Part shown: positions 24,568 through 34,000 of the stretch, one piece after another
Layout: every line of letters starts with the position of its first letter
How positions within the stretch are numbered: position 1 is the stretch's first letter
NCBI RefSeq assembly: GCF_003634045.1
Contig: NZ_RBIM01000005.1
Coordinates: 248,001 to 312,000, forward strand
Direction of reading: 5' to 3'
DNA length: 64,000 nucleotides
DNA from: Maricaulis maris
GTDB taxonomy: Bacteria > Pseudomonadota > Alphaproteobacteria > Caulobacterales > Maricaulaceae
Position numbers and translations under genes: made by a program
Notes under the pieces: model-generated
The model's input: only the letters and a program-made list of their open reading frames with translations
Databases searched by the model: none
Told to the model about the DNA's origin: nothing

Positions 24568-26525
24568 CCCTGTCTGCGAAACATGCCCTGACGGCGCTGA
24601 GCGCCCTGTTCGTCCTCGCCATCATGCCGGCGGCCCAGGTCCAGGCCCAGGACAGTGTGGTCAATTTCAATGAGGCCGAAATCCAGGCCGTGATCGACGA
24701 TGTTTCGGCGGTGACCGGCTATACATTCATCGTCGACCCCAATGTGCGCGGCCGGGTCACTATCACCTCCCAGGCACCGCTCACCGCCGACCAGTATTTC
24801 CAGGTCTTCCTGTCGACCATGCGGGTGCACGGCTACACCGTCGTGCCGACCGCCTCCGGCGCCTATCAGATCGTGCCCGGCCAAGCCGGTGCCCGCTCCG
24901 CCAATCCGGTCAATGCCGACCTGCGCGGTGACCAGTTCGCAACCGCCGTGGTCCGCCTCAACCACATCGCTTCACGCGATGCACTGGCCGTTGTGCGACC
25001 GCTGGTCGGCACCGAAGGCAGCGTCAATGCCACCGAGACCGGCAATGTGCTGGTGATGGTCGATTATGCCGAGAATATCTCCCGCCTGCGCCAGGTCATC
25101 CGCGATCTCGATCGTGACACTTCGGTTGTTGAGATGGTCGAGCTGACCAATGTCTCCGCCGCCGACATGACCCGCATCCTGCAGCAGATGCGCACCCGGT
25201 CCGGCGTTGGCGAGGATGAGACCCTGTTCAATGTCGCCATCGCCCCGATCCCGGCCTCCAACACCGTGTTGCTGCGCGGCAATCGCCAGGCGATCGACCA
25301 GATGATGGCGCTGGTGCGCCGGGTCGACAGTGTCAGCCAGTCCAATCAGAGCTTCCGTGTCATCTATCTCAGCCATGCCGATGGCGAGGACCTGCTGCCG
25401 ATATTGCAGCAAGTGGTCGACACGATGGCGTCGACCGATGGCGTCACGCGGTCGCCGTCGGTCTCGCACCATGCGCCGACCAATTCGGTCGTGATCAATG
25501 CCGAGCCGGATGTGCAGCGCCAGCTCGAACTGGTGATCCGCCAGCTCGATATCCGCCGCCCGCAAGTCCTGGTCGAGGGCATCATCGTGGAGATGTCAGA
25601 CACCACCGCCCACGAGCTCGGCGTGCAGATGCTGCTAGCCGGCGGTGATGGCGACGCGCCGATTGCGATGACGCGCTTTTCCTCCAACAATCCCGACCTG
25701 CTCGCGCTGACCGGTGCCGTGACCTCGCCCGGCGATGATGACAGCGATCTCAATACCACGCTGCGCCAGGCCGCGATCAATTCCCTGCTCGGCGCGACTG
25801 GCGGGACGCTGGGTTTTGGCGGCCAGAATGGCAGTGGCAACTTGTTCGGCCTGGTGCTCAACGCCGTCCAGAGCGATGTGAATTCCAACGTGCTGGCGAC
25901 GCCCTCCATCCTCGCTCTCGACAATGAGGAAGCCTATTTCCTCTCCGGCCAGGAAATCCCGGTCACCACGGGTGAGGCGCTTGGCTCGAACAATACCAAC
26001 CCGTTCCGCACGGTCGACCGCGAGGAAGTCGGTGTGAAGCTGTCGGTCGTGCCGCAGATCACCGAAGGCAATACGGTCCGCCTCCACATCGTGCAGGAAG
26101 TCTCTTCGGTGGCCGGCACGGTCAATGCCGCCTCGACCGACCTGATCACCAACAAGCGGGAAATCTCGACCACGGTTCTGGCCGACAATGGCGAGATCAT
26201 CGTGCTCGGCGGACTGATCCGCCAGGAGGACGAGGAGACCAATTCCGGCGTGCCGGGTCTCAGCCGTGTGCCGGGTGTGGGGCGCCTGTTCCGCTCGGAA
26301 GGCACGACCAGCCGCCGCACCAATCTGATGATCTTCATCCGTCCCACCATCATCCGTTCGGAAGCCGACATGCGGGCGCTGACCGAGAACCGCTATGATT
26401 TCATCCGCAACGAACAGATGGCCGGCAGTGAAAGCGGCACCAGCTCGCTGGAGTCCATCGTCGAGATGATGATGGTCGAGATGGGCCAGGCGACGGCTGC
26501 CAGTGCGGAGACGGCGGGTGACTGA
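24564..26525 (+). CDS. gspD: Type II secretion system secretin GspD
   Basis: Forms the outer-membrane channel of the secretion system. 653 residues. Signal peptide ending near VQAQ, N0 domain starting VVNFNEAEIQAVIDDVS, three N-type repeats (about 110-350), and the secretin domain (about 350-600) with VLATPSILALDNEEAYFLSG, VGVKLSVVPQI and the signature VPGVGRLFRS. The S-domain-like tail is short. It overlaps gspC by 4 bases, and its end overlaps the GTG start of gspE. Confidence 0.95.
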   Translation: MTLSAKHALTALSALFVLAIMPAAQVQAQDSVVNFNEAEIQAVIDDVSAVTGYTFIVDPNVRGRVTITSQAPLTADQYFQVFLSTMRVHGYTVVPTASGAYQIVPGQAGARSANPVNADLRGDQFATAVVRLNHIASRDALAVVRPLVGTEGSVNATETGNVLVMVDYAENISRLRQVIRDLDRDTSVVEMVELTNVSAADMTRILQQMRTRSGVGEDETLFNVAIAPIPASNTVLLRGNRQAIDQMMALVRRVDSVSQSNQSFRVIYLSHADGEDLLPILQQVVDTMASTDGVTRSPSVSHHAPTNSVVINAEPDVQRQLELVIRQLDIRRPQVLVEGIIVEMSDTTAHELGVQMLLAGGDGDAPIAMTRFSSNNPDLLALTGAVTSPGDDDSDLNTTLRQAAINSLLGATGGTLGFGGQNGSGNLFGLVLNAVQSDVNSNVLATPSILALDNEEAYFLSGQEIPVTTGEALGSNNTNPFRTVDREEVGVKLSVVPQITEGNTVRLHIVQEVSSVAGTVNAASTDLITNKREISTTVLADNGEIIVLGGLIRQEDEETNSGVPGLSRVPGVGRLFRSEGTTSRRTNLMIFIRPTIIRSEADMRALTENRYDFIRNEQMAGSESGTSSLESIVEMMMVEMGQATAASAETAGD

Positions 26526-28041
26526 GACCGCTGATACCGCCACCGACCGCAGCCCGGTCACCTACTCCTTCGCGCGCCAGAAAGGTGTGGCCTTCCAGCC
26601 CGAAAGCCCGAGCGGTGAGGCCGCCGCCTTCCTGCTGCGCAGCGGGGCGGACCGGCGCTCGCTTCTGGAATTGCGACGGGTTGTCGGGCGTACCTGCCCG
26701 GTGCGCGAGCTGGCGGCTGACGTCTATGACCGGACCCTGTCTGACCTCTATGCCTATTCCGGCCTGGGTTCCGATGCCATCGACAGTGCCGAAGAGGGCG
26801 ATGACAGCCTGACCCGCCTGATCGACGAAATGCCGCGCACCGAAGACCTTCTGGACAGTGACAGCGATGCGCCGATCATCCGCCTGATCAATGGCATGAT
26901 CGCCGAAGCCGTCCGCACCGCCGCGTCCGACGTCCATGTCGAACCCTTCGAGGACCGCGTCTCGATCCGCTACCGGGTTGACGGGGTGATGCACGAAACC
27001 GCCTCCGTGCCGCCACGCCTGGCACCGCCCCTGGTGTCGCGGATCAAGGTCATGGCGCGGCTCGACATTGCCGAAAAACGCATCCCCCAGGATGGCCGCC
27101 TGTCGATCACGCTGGGCGGACAATCGGTCGATGTCCGTGTCTCCACCCTGCCGTCGCGTCATGGCGAGCGGGTCGTCCTGCGTCTGCTCGACAATTCTGC
27201 GGCGCGCTTCCGGCTCGAGGATCTGGGCATGCCGGCGGCCATGCTGGTCGATCTGCGCAAGGCGCTGGCGCAGCCCAATGGCATCATCCTGGTGACCGGT
27301 CCGACCGGGGCCGGCAAGACCACCACGCTTTATGCCGGTCTCAACCTGCTCAATGAGGAAACCCGCAACATCCTCACGGTCGAGGACCCGGTCGAATACG
27401 CCATTGACGGGATCGGCCAGACCCAGGTCAATGCCAAGGTCGGGATGACCTTCGCCGCCGGTCTGCGCGCCATCCTGCGTCAGGACCCGGATATCGTCAT
27501 GGTCGGCGAAATCCGCGATGTCGAAACCGCCCGCATCGCCGTCCAGGCCAGTCTGACCGGCCATCTCGTCCTGTCGACCGTGCACACCAATTCCGCCATC
27601 GCCGCGATTGCCCGCCTGCGCGACATGGGCGTGGAAAGCTATCTGCTGGCCTCGACCCTGACCGCGATTGTCGCCCAGCGCCTGGTGCGCCGCCTGTGCG
27701 GTCATTGCCGCGAGGCCTACACGCCGGACGCGGCCGAACTCGAATTGCTGGGACTGACCGGGCGCACCGACGTGACGCTGCACAAGCCGGCGGGCTGCAG
27801 CCATTGCAAGCAGACCGGTTATGACGGCCGGACCGGGCTTTACGAGCTGGTCATGGTCGACGACGCCCTGCGCAAGCACATCCATGATGATGCCCGTGAG
27901 GCCGAGATGGCGGCGCACGCCTTCGCCAAGCGCCCGACCCTGTTCCGCAATGGTGTCGAGCTGGCCCTGGCCGGCACGACCAGCCTGGCCGAAGTCCTGC
28001 GGGTCTGCCGCGAGGAGGGCGAACGCCATGCCGGCGTTTGA
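26518..28041 (+). CDS. gspE: Type II secretion system ATPase GspE
   Basis: Cytoplasmic ATPase that powers pseudopilus assembly. 507 residues. N1E-like region first, then a RecA-like core with Walker A GPTGAGKTTT, an Asp box (EDPVEYAIDG), Walker B with DIVMVGEIRD, a His box (LVLSTVHTNS) and the zinc-binding cysteines CGHC...CSHC. The start is GTG at 26518, with GGAG 7 bases before it and overlapping the gspD stop; a GTG at 26503 is the alternative. Confidence 0.94.
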   Translation: MTETADTATDRSPVTYSFARQKGVAFQPESPSGEAAAFLLRSGADRRSLLELRRVVGRTCPVRELAADVYDRTLSDLYAYSGLGSDAIDSAEEGDDSLTRLIDEMPRTEDLLDSDSDAPIIRLINGMIAEAVRTAASDVHVEPFEDRVSIRYRVDGVMHETASVPPRLAPPLVSRIKVMARLDIAEKRIPQDGRLSITLGGQSVDVRVSTLPSRHGERVVLRLLDNSAARFRLEDLGMPAAMLVDLRKALAQPNGIILVTGPTGAGKTTTLYAGLNLLNEETRNILTVEDPVEYAIDGIGQTQVNAKVGMTFAAGLRAILRQDPDIVMVGEIRDVETARIAVQASLTGHLVLSTVHTNSAIAAIARLRDMGVESYLLASTLTAIVAQRLVRRLCGHCREAYTPDAAELELLGLTGRTDVTLHKPAGCSHCKQTGYDGRTGLYELVMVDDALRKHIHDDAREAEMAAHAFAKRPTLFRNGVELALAGTTSLAEVLRVCREEGERHAGV

Positions 28042-29263
28042 ATATGAAGCCCTCGATCCGCGCGGCAAGAAGGCGCGCGGCCTGATCACCGCCGACAGCG
28101 AGCTGGCGGCGCGCCGCGAGCTGCGCGGTCGGGCGATGGCGCCGCTCTCCATCCGCCAGGCCGAGGCCGGCCGTTCGGCGGGCTCAAGTGACGGCACGGG
28201 CCTGATGGAACGCCTGCGCCAGCAGGACTTGTCCTCGCGCGAACGCATGCTGGTGACACGCCAGCTGGCCAGCCTGCTGGGTGCCGGCATGCCGATCGCG
28301 GAAAGCCTCGGCCTTCTGGCCCAGCAGGGCGGACGCCATCATATGCGCCGGGTCCTGATGGCGGTGCGGGCGCGGGTGTCCGAGGGCGAGCGCCTGTCGG
28401 ACGCGATGCAGGCCTTCCCGAAATCCTTCCCCGCCGTCTATCGTGCCATGGTCGCGGCCGGTGAAACCTCCGGCGGGTTGGAGCTGGTTCTGGCCCGGCT
28501 GGCCGATTATCTGGAAAAGGAAGAGGCGGTCGCCAACCGGATCACCGGCGCGCTGGTCTATCCGATGGTCTTGTCCACTGTCGCCGTGGCCGTGGTTGCC
28601 CTGTTGATGACCTTCGTGGTGCCGCGCATTGCCGAACAATTCACCGGCATGGGCATGGAGCTGCCGGCGCTGACCAATTTCATGATCGCCGCCTCCGGCA
28701 TGTTGACCGGCGGCTGGCCTTTCATCCTTGCCGGACTGGCGATCCTGGTCGTCGGCAGCGGACTCATCCTGCGCCAGCCGGCCGCGCGCCTTGCCCTCGA
28801 CGGCCTGCTCGCCCGCCTGCCGGGCCTGGGTGGTTTCCTGCGCAAGACCGAGGCGGCGCGTTTTGCCCGCACCATGGGCATCTTGATCGAAAGCGGTGCG
28901 ATCCTGCCGGATGCGCTGCGTGCCGCCCGCCGGGCCAGTTCCAACCGCGCTTTCGGGATCCGGCTCGACCGGGTTCTGAGCGAAGTTGAAAGCGGCCGGG
29001 CGCTGACCGACGCGCTCAAGGCCCAGGCCTGGTTTCCGGCCCTGATGCTGTTCATGGTCGCGGCCGGCGAACGCTCCGGCGCGCTGGGGGAAATGTTCCG
29101 CCGCGCCGCCGACCAGATGGAGCAGGAGATCGACGGCACGATTGTCGTCGGCCTCAACCTGCTCGAACCCGGGATCATCCTGGTCCTGGGTCTCGTGGTG
29201 GTGGTGATCGTGCTGTCGATCCTGCTGCCCATCCTTCAACTCAACACTTTGGCCCTTGGCTAG
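28028..29263 (+). CDS. gspF: Type II secretion system platform protein GspF
   Basis: Inner-membrane platform protein at the base of the pseudopilus. 411 residues, starting with the conserved PAFEYEALDPRGKKARG. Two homologous GspF domains (about 70-195 and 275-400), each followed by membrane segments; three segments in all. MVAAGETSGGLE in the first half and MVAAGERSGALGEMF in the second are the repeated family signatures. It overlaps gspE by 14 bases. Confidence 0.94.
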   Translation: MPAFEYEALDPRGKKARGLITADSELAARRELRGRAMAPLSIRQAEAGRSAGSSDGTGLMERLRQQDLSSRERMLVTRQLASLLGAGMPIAESLGLLAQQGGRHHMRRVLMAVRARVSEGERLSDAMQAFPKSFPAVYRAMVAAGETSGGLELVLARLADYLEKEEAVANRITGALVYPMVLSTVAVAVVALLMTFVVPRIAEQFTGMGMELPALTNFMIAASGMLTGGWPFILAGLAILVVGSGLILRQPAARLALDGLLARLPGLGGFLRKTEAARFARTMGILIESGAILPDALRAARRASSNRAFGIRLDRVLSEVESGRALTDALKAQAWFPALMLFMVAAGERSGALGEMFRRAADQMEQEIDGTIVVGLNLLEPGIILVLGLVVVVIVLSILLPILQLNTLALG

Positions 29264-29273
29264 GGAGGCGTCG

Positions 29274-29738
29274 ATGAGCGACCCGCAAACCAACCGCAAA
29301 CAGACCGGCGAGACCGACACCGATCCGGAAGCCGGTTTCTCGCTGCTCGAAATCATGATCGCCGTGGTCATCATCGGCATCATGGGCACGATCGTCCTGC
29401 TCAACGTCCTGCCGGCCCAGGACCAGGCCATGCTGCAAAAGGCGCGCACCGATATCGCGACGTTGGAACAGGCGCTCGACGCCTATCGTCTCGACATGCG
29501 CGAATACCCGTCCTCGGAAGCCGGCCTGCAGGCGCTGGTCGCGCCGCCGCGCGGTGCGGATGCAGCGCGTTATCGCACAGGCGGCTATGTCCGCCGGTTG
29601 CAGGACGATCCGTGGGGCAATCCCTATCAATATGTCTATCCCGGCCAGCACGGCATGATGGACATTTACTCGCTGGGCGCCGATGGCCGCGAGGGCGGCG
29701 AGGGGCTTGATGCCGATATCGGCAACTGGCAGGGCTGA
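29274..29738 (+). CDS. gspG: Major pseudopilin GspG
   Basis: Builds the shaft of the secretion pseudopilus. 154 residues with a rather long, charged leader of about 26 residues before the prepilin site G-FSLLEIMIAVVIIG. The body has the GspG motifs QALDAYRLD, YPSSEAGLQALV and DPWGNPYQY, and the calcium-binding end (YSLGADGREGGEG). GGAGG lies 5 bases before the ATG. The end overlaps gspH (TGATG). Confidence 0.94.
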   Translation: MSDPQTNRKQTGETDTDPEAGFSLLEIMIAVVIIGIMGTIVLLNVLPAQDQAMLQKARTDIATLEQALDAYRLDMREYPSSEAGLQALVAPPRGADAARYRTGGYVRRLQDDPWGNPYQYVYPGQHGMMDIYSLGADGREGGEGLDADIGNWQG

Positions 29739-30253
29739 TGCACGCGGGCCGGACATATCGCACCCGCGAGGCCGGACTGTCGCTGATCGAAATCCTCGTC
29801 GGGGTGTCGATCCTGGCGACGGTCGCCTTTGCCGTGTCCCTGTCCTTCCAGCCCGCCCGGCCACCGCTCGATGAGGCCGCCGACCGTCTTGCCGCGCGGC
29901 TGCAGGTGGCCGGTGAGGAAGCGATAACCTCCGGTGTGCCGGTCGGCCTGGTGATTGATGATTTCGGGGCCGGTTATGCCTTTTACCGCTATGTCGACCA
30001 GCGCTGGTGGCCCTTGGCCGACCATCCGGCCCTGCGTGCCCGGCGCTTGCCCGACAATGTCCGGCTGGTGGTCCGCGATGCCATGTTCACGGCCAATGAA
30101 GACGATCCGGCGGGTGCCGCTGCCGTGCCGGTGATCTGGTTTGACCCGGCCGGTCTCACCGAACCTTTCCGCCTGCGCCTCGAAACCGCTGAAGCCGCCA
30201 TCGAGTTGGACTGGCAGGCCGCTGGCGGGCTGAGCCGGCGTGCGGGGCTCTGA
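29738..30253 (+). CDS. gspH: Minor pseudopilin GspH
   Basis: 171 residues with a short leader and the prepilin site G-LSLIEILVGVSILATVAF. The rest is a GspH-like beta domain (LAARLQVAGEEAITSGVPVGLVIDD). It is placed between gspG and gspI as usual. The sequence beyond the first 30 residues is weakly conserved in this family, so the letter rests partly on gene order. Confidence 0.85.
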   Translation: MHAGRTYRTREAGLSLIEILVGVSILATVAFAVSLSFQPARPPLDEAADRLAARLQVAGEEAITSGVPVGLVIDDFGAGYAFYRYVDQRWWPLADHPALRARRLPDNVRLVVRDAMFTANEDDPAGAAAVPVIWFDPAGLTEPFRLRLETAEAAIELDWQAAGGLSRRAGL

Positions 30254-30254
30254 G

Positions 30255-30623
30255 ATGACGACGCAGCACACCGATGCCGGTTTCTCGCTGATCGAGATGA
30301 TGACGGCCCTGGCAATCGTTGCGATCGCCGGCCTGGCCCTGATGAATCTGACACGCACCACGACGCAGAATACCGCCGCCGTTGAAACGCGGGCGCTCGC
30401 CGCCCTGGCGGCAGAGAACCTGCTCAACACCGAATGGCTGCGTGCCGATGCGCCGGAAGCGCGCTCGGGTCGTTATGAACTGGGCGGGGTCAGCTATGAC
30501 TGGCGCACCCGTATCGCCCAGACCGGTGAAGCCGGGCTGGTGCGGATCCATATCGAGCTGACCGAAAGTGGCCAGGACCAGGTCCTGGCCTCGCTCGACA
30601 CGTTCCGCCGGGTGCCGTCATGA
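30255..30623 (+). CDS. gspI: Minor pseudopilin GspI
   Basis: 122 residues with a 13-residue leader and the prepilin site G-FSLIEMMTALAIVAIAGLAL. The following NLTRTTTQNTAAVETRALAALAAENLLNTEW is typical of GspI. Part of the pseudopilus tip with GspJ and GspK in known systems. It follows gspH by one base and overlaps gspJ by 4. Confidence 0.9.
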   Translation: MTTQHTDAGFSLIEMMTALAIVAIAGLALMNLTRTTTQNTAAVETRALAALAAENLLNTEWLRADAPEARSGRYELGGVSYDWRTRIAQTGEAGLVRIHIELTESGQDQVLASLDTFRRVPS

Positions 30624-31291
30624 GCGCAGTCGGCGCAAATCCACACGGCCCTGATGAGGCCGGCTTCTCGCTGACCGAAGTCCTGGTCTCGGTCTTCATC
30701 TTCGCGGTGATCGGCGTGATTTCGGTCGGCCTGATGTCGACCAGCCTCAATGCCCGTGAACAGAATTCCGGCGTGCTGGAACAGACCGGCCGGATCGACA
30801 TGACGCGCACGCTGCTGCGCGAGGATCTCGGCCAGCTCGTCCTGCGCCCGGTGCGGACGGCGGATGGACGCAGCGAGGCCTTCGTGTTCGCCGGCGATGC
30901 GGATGGTATCCATGGCGCCGCCGCAACGCAGGCAAGCGCCGGTATCACACTGCTCACCCTGACCCGTCGCGGACGGGCCAATCCCGGCCTGTTACGGCCG
31001 CGCTCCAGCCTGGCGCGGATCGATTATGTCCTGCGTGATGGCGATCTGGTGCGCCGCGTTCTGCCCTATCCCGATGGCGGCAGTGCCGAGGCGGCCTCGG
31101 AAAGCGTGCTGATGGCCGGGCTGGATGCGGTCGAGCTGGACTTTCTGGTCGGCGCCGCCTGGACACCGCGCATCGGCCTGCGCCCCGGCCAGACCGAGAT
31201 CGCGCTGCCGCGTGCGGTCCGCCTGCGTTATGTCACGCCGCGCCTCGGGGCGATGGAACATGTCGTGCTGACGACGGAGGCGGGCGGATGA
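30620..31291 (+). CDS. gspJ: Minor pseudopilin GspJ
   Basis: 223 residues. Prepilin site G-FSLTEVLVSVFIFAVIGVIS after a 15-residue leader. RIDMTRTLLREDLGQLVLRPVR matches the GspJ region where a helix leads into the beta domain. It forms the tip complex with GspI and GspK in known systems. Overlaps of 4 bases at both ends keep it tightly within the operon. Confidence 0.9.
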   Translation: MSAVGANPHGPDEAGFSLTEVLVSVFIFAVIGVISVGLMSTSLNAREQNSGVLEQTGRIDMTRTLLREDLGQLVLRPVRTADGRSEAFVFAGDADGIHGAAATQASAGITLLTLTRRGRANPGLLRPRSSLARIDYVLRDGDLVRRVLPYPDGGSAEAASESVLMAGLDAVELDFLVGAAWTPRIGLRPGQTEIALPRAVRLRYVTPRLGAMEHVVLTTEAGG

Positions 31292-32289
31292 CCCTCGACG
31301 CTTCGCCCTTCGCCCACCGTGAAAGCGGCGCCTCGCTGGTCAGCGCCCTGCTGCTGGTCGCGGTGATGGCCTCGATGTCGATGATGCTGGCGGGCGAGTT
31401 GCGCGTTGCGATGCGCCGTTCGGCCAATATGGATGGGCGCGATCAGGCCTATTGGTACGCGCTCGGCGCGCGGGAATATGCCAGCGGCCTGATCGCCAAT
31501 GCCATGCGCGAGCCGGCCACGGCTTTGCGGCCCGACGCCGGATGGCTGCAGTCGGCGCGCGAATTTCCCATTGAACGCGGGGTTTTGACCGGGCGTATCG
31601 CGGACGGAAACAATTGCTTCAATATCAATGGATTGGTGGTTGATGAGGGGCAGGGCCTGCTGGTCGCCGATGCAACCCAGCGCGGCCGGTTCGAGCGCTT
31701 GATGTCGGCCCTCGGCGTGCCGGCGACCGAAGCGGGCCGGATCGCCGCTGAAGCCAGCGACTGGATCGACAGTGACAACCGGCCACTGCCCGGTGGCGGT
31801 GAGGATGAGCGCTATGCCGGCCTCGCCACGCCCTATCGCACCGGCAATACGCTGATGGCTGAAAGCGGGGAATTGCTTGCCCTCGCCTCGATGACGCCGA
31901 CGCTCTACCGCTTGATCGAACCCCATGTCTGTGCCCGGCCGGTGGCGGCACCGCTGCCGCTGAACATCAACACCATGACCGGCGATGACTGGCCGCTGCT
32001 CGTCGCCGTGTTTGACGGTGCGCTGGGCCGCGTGGCGGTCGAGGGCATCCTGCTTAGCCGGCCGGCGGCGGGTTTTGCCAATGCCGAAGCCTTCTGGACG
32101 CTGGAGCCGGTGCAGGCTCTGACGCCCGACGCAAGTTTGCGCGAAGCGGTTGGTGTCGACACCCGGTATTTTGACGTGACTGTCGATGTCCTTCACGACG
32201 GTCAGAGCTACCGCCTGGAGGCGGTTTTCGAATGGCGCGGCGGGACCACGCTGCACCGCCTGACACAGAGATACGGATACGCCCAATGA
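31288..32289 (+). CDS. gspK: Minor pseudopilin GspK
   Basis: 333 residues, larger than the other pseudopilins because of an inserted helical domain, as usual for GspK. Prepilin-like site G-ASLVSALLLVAVMASMS; position +5 is Ser rather than Glu, as expected of GspK. YWYALGAREYASGL and INGLVVDEGQG are family features, and LNINTMTG comes late. Caps the pseudopilus tip in known systems. Confidence 0.92.
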   Translation: MTLDASPFAHRESGASLVSALLLVAVMASMSMMLAGELRVAMRRSANMDGRDQAYWYALGAREYASGLIANAMREPATALRPDAGWLQSAREFPIERGVLTGRIADGNNCFNINGLVVDEGQGLLVADATQRGRFERLMSALGVPATEAGRIAAEASDWIDSDNRPLPGGGEDERYAGLATPYRTGNTLMAESGELLALASMTPTLYRLIEPHVCARPVAAPLPLNINTMTGDDWPLLVAVFDGALGRVAVEGILLSRPAAGFANAEAFWTLEPVQALTPDASLREAVGVDTRYFDVTVDVLHDGQSYRLEAVFEWRGGTTLHRLTQRYGYAQ

Positions 32290-33506
32290 GTCTCGACCTG
32301 ATCCTCAAACCGGGACCGCAAGACAGTGTCGGCTGGTCGGTGGTGGACCGCCGCACCCAGGCGCGCCTGCGCGATGGTCGCTTGGAAGCTGGCGAAACAC
32401 TCGACGCCGCCACGGTCGGCTCTGTCGATCGCACGGTGATCCTGCTGCCCGGCGAGCATGTCCATCTGTCCCGCCTTGCCATTCCGGCCCGGTCCGAGCG
32501 CGAAGCCCGGCAAGCGGCGCCCTATCTTGTCGAGGACGAGATCGCGGCGCGCCTGGCCGATACGACGGTCCTGCCCGGTCCGCGCGCCGAGGATGACCAG
32601 CGCTGGGTCGCCGCCATTGATGCGGCGCTGCTGAGCCAATGGCGCGAACGGCTGGCGCCGCTGGTGGTGCGTCCGGCCTTTGTGGTACCCGACAGCCTCG
32701 TCGCCGCCGAGCCCGGCGCTGCGCTGACGCTTTATGACCGCGGCGATGCGGTCCTGTTTGCTTATGATCCCGACATTGAAATCTCTGCCGGTCCGATCGC
32801 CGGAGCGGTGGACGCGGCCCTGTTTGGCGCGGTCATCCAGCCGCTCGCCCAGGCTGCCGGCAGCGGCGAGATTGCGGTGTCGCGCTCGCTCGGCCTGACC
32901 GGGGCCAATTTCCGCGCCATCGGCCAGGGCGAGATGGATTTGCGGGCCAGCGCCATGGCGCCCGAGCGATTGTCCGCCCTGCCGCGCCTGTTCGGCGAGG
33001 CGCTGGTCTCGACCATGGACTGGTCAGCCCTGATCTGGCCCTTGCGACGCCCGGTCCTGATGGCGGCAGGCCTGCTCGTGGCCTTTTGTGCGCTGCTGGG
33101 CGGGGAGACCGTTTACTTCCGGCTTCAGGCTGCCCGTTTCGAAACGGCAACGATTGCCCAGTTCAACCATGCCATTCCCGATTTCGGCCGCTCAGTGATC
33201 GCCGCCGAGGCCGAGCGCTTCCTGTCGGAACGCGTGGCACGACTGGAGGGCACGGGCAGTTCGGCCTTCTTGCAATTGCTCGCGGCGCTCGACGATCTGA
33301 CGGCCGAGAGTGATCGCATCCGGATCGATCATGTCCGTTTCGACCCCACCCGGGACGCCCTGTCGGTGGGCGCGACTTACACCGATTTTTCCGATTTTGA
33401 CGCTCTGAGTGCGCGCGCCGCCCGGCTTGGCCTGCGGCTCGATGATGGCGGCGCCCGCGAGGGCACGTCCGGCATTGAGGGCGAGTTTGTGGTGAGGTTG
33501 CCATGA
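32286..33506 (+). CDS. gspL: Type II secretion system protein GspL
   Basis: 406 residues. A cytoplasmic actin-like N-terminal domain (about 1-235) that docks GspE in known systems, with VILLPGEHVHLSRLAIPARSE, one membrane segment (about 258-278) and a small periplasmic ferredoxin-like domain. It overlaps gspK and gspM by 4 bases each. Confidence 0.9.
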   Translation: MSLDLILKPGPQDSVGWSVVDRRTQARLRDGRLEAGETLDAATVGSVDRTVILLPGEHVHLSRLAIPARSEREARQAAPYLVEDEIAARLADTTVLPGPRAEDDQRWVAAIDAALLSQWRERLAPLVVRPAFVVPDSLVAAEPGAALTLYDRGDAVLFAYDPDIEISAGPIAGAVDAALFGAVIQPLAQAAGSGEIAVSRSLGLTGANFRAIGQGEMDLRASAMAPERLSALPRLFGEALVSTMDWSALIWPLRRPVLMAAGLLVAFCALLGGETVYFRLQAARFETATIAQFNHAIPDFGRSVIAAEAERFLSERVARLEGTGSSAFLQLLAALDDLTAESDRIRIDHVRFDPTRDALSVGATYTDFSDFDALSARAARLGLRLDDGGAREGTSGIEGEFVVRLP

Positions 33507-34000
33507 TGTCCCTGCTCAACCCGATTACCGCCTGGTGGGAAGGCCTGACCGTGCGCGAACAGGTCATGCTGGGTATCGCCGGCGCGCTGGCCGTGGTGCT
33601 CGCTGTCACCGGCTTGATCGTCCAGCCATTGATGGGCGTGCATGACCGCGCGCGCCAGGACTATGCCGCCTCGATGCGGCTCTATCGCGCGGTCGAGGCC
33701 GACGCCGACCGTTATCGGATGCTGGCCGCGGGTCAGTCTGCCAGCGACGTGCCGACCCAGTCGCTGCGGGCGGTGGTCGGTTCGCTGGCCCTGCGTCATG
33801 ACATCGCCCTGGCCCGCATGGTGCCGGGCGAGGATGGTCGTCTGACGGTCAATATCGAACGCGCCGAAACCGCCGCCGTGCTGCGCTGGCTGGTCGATCT
33901 GGAGGAGCGCTATGGCGTGCGGCCACAGGCATCGAGCCTGGACCGTGTCGCCGACGGTTTCGTCTCGGCTTCCATTGTGCTCAGCCGGGGAGGGGTGTGA
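33503..34000 (+). CDS. gspM: Type II secretion system protein GspM
   Basis: 165 residues with one membrane segment near the N terminus (about 22-44), preceded by the typical WWEGLTVREQVML, and a small periplasmic domain. Partners GspL in the inner-membrane platform. The end overlaps the gspN start (TGATG). Confidence 0.88.
   Translation: MMSLLNPITAWWEGLTVREQVMLGIAGALAVVLAVTGLIVQPLMGVHDRARQDYAASMRLYRAVEADADRYRMLAAGQSASDVPTQSLRAVVGSLALRHDIALARMVPGEDGRLTVNIERAETAAVLRWLVDLEERYGVRPQASSLDRVADGFVSASIVLSRGGV

Noticed and set aside
26401-29449. Long minus-strand frames across gspE and gspF
   Set aside because: Both strands stay open because of GC-rich third positions; the plus-strand genes have complete motifs and the minus frames none.
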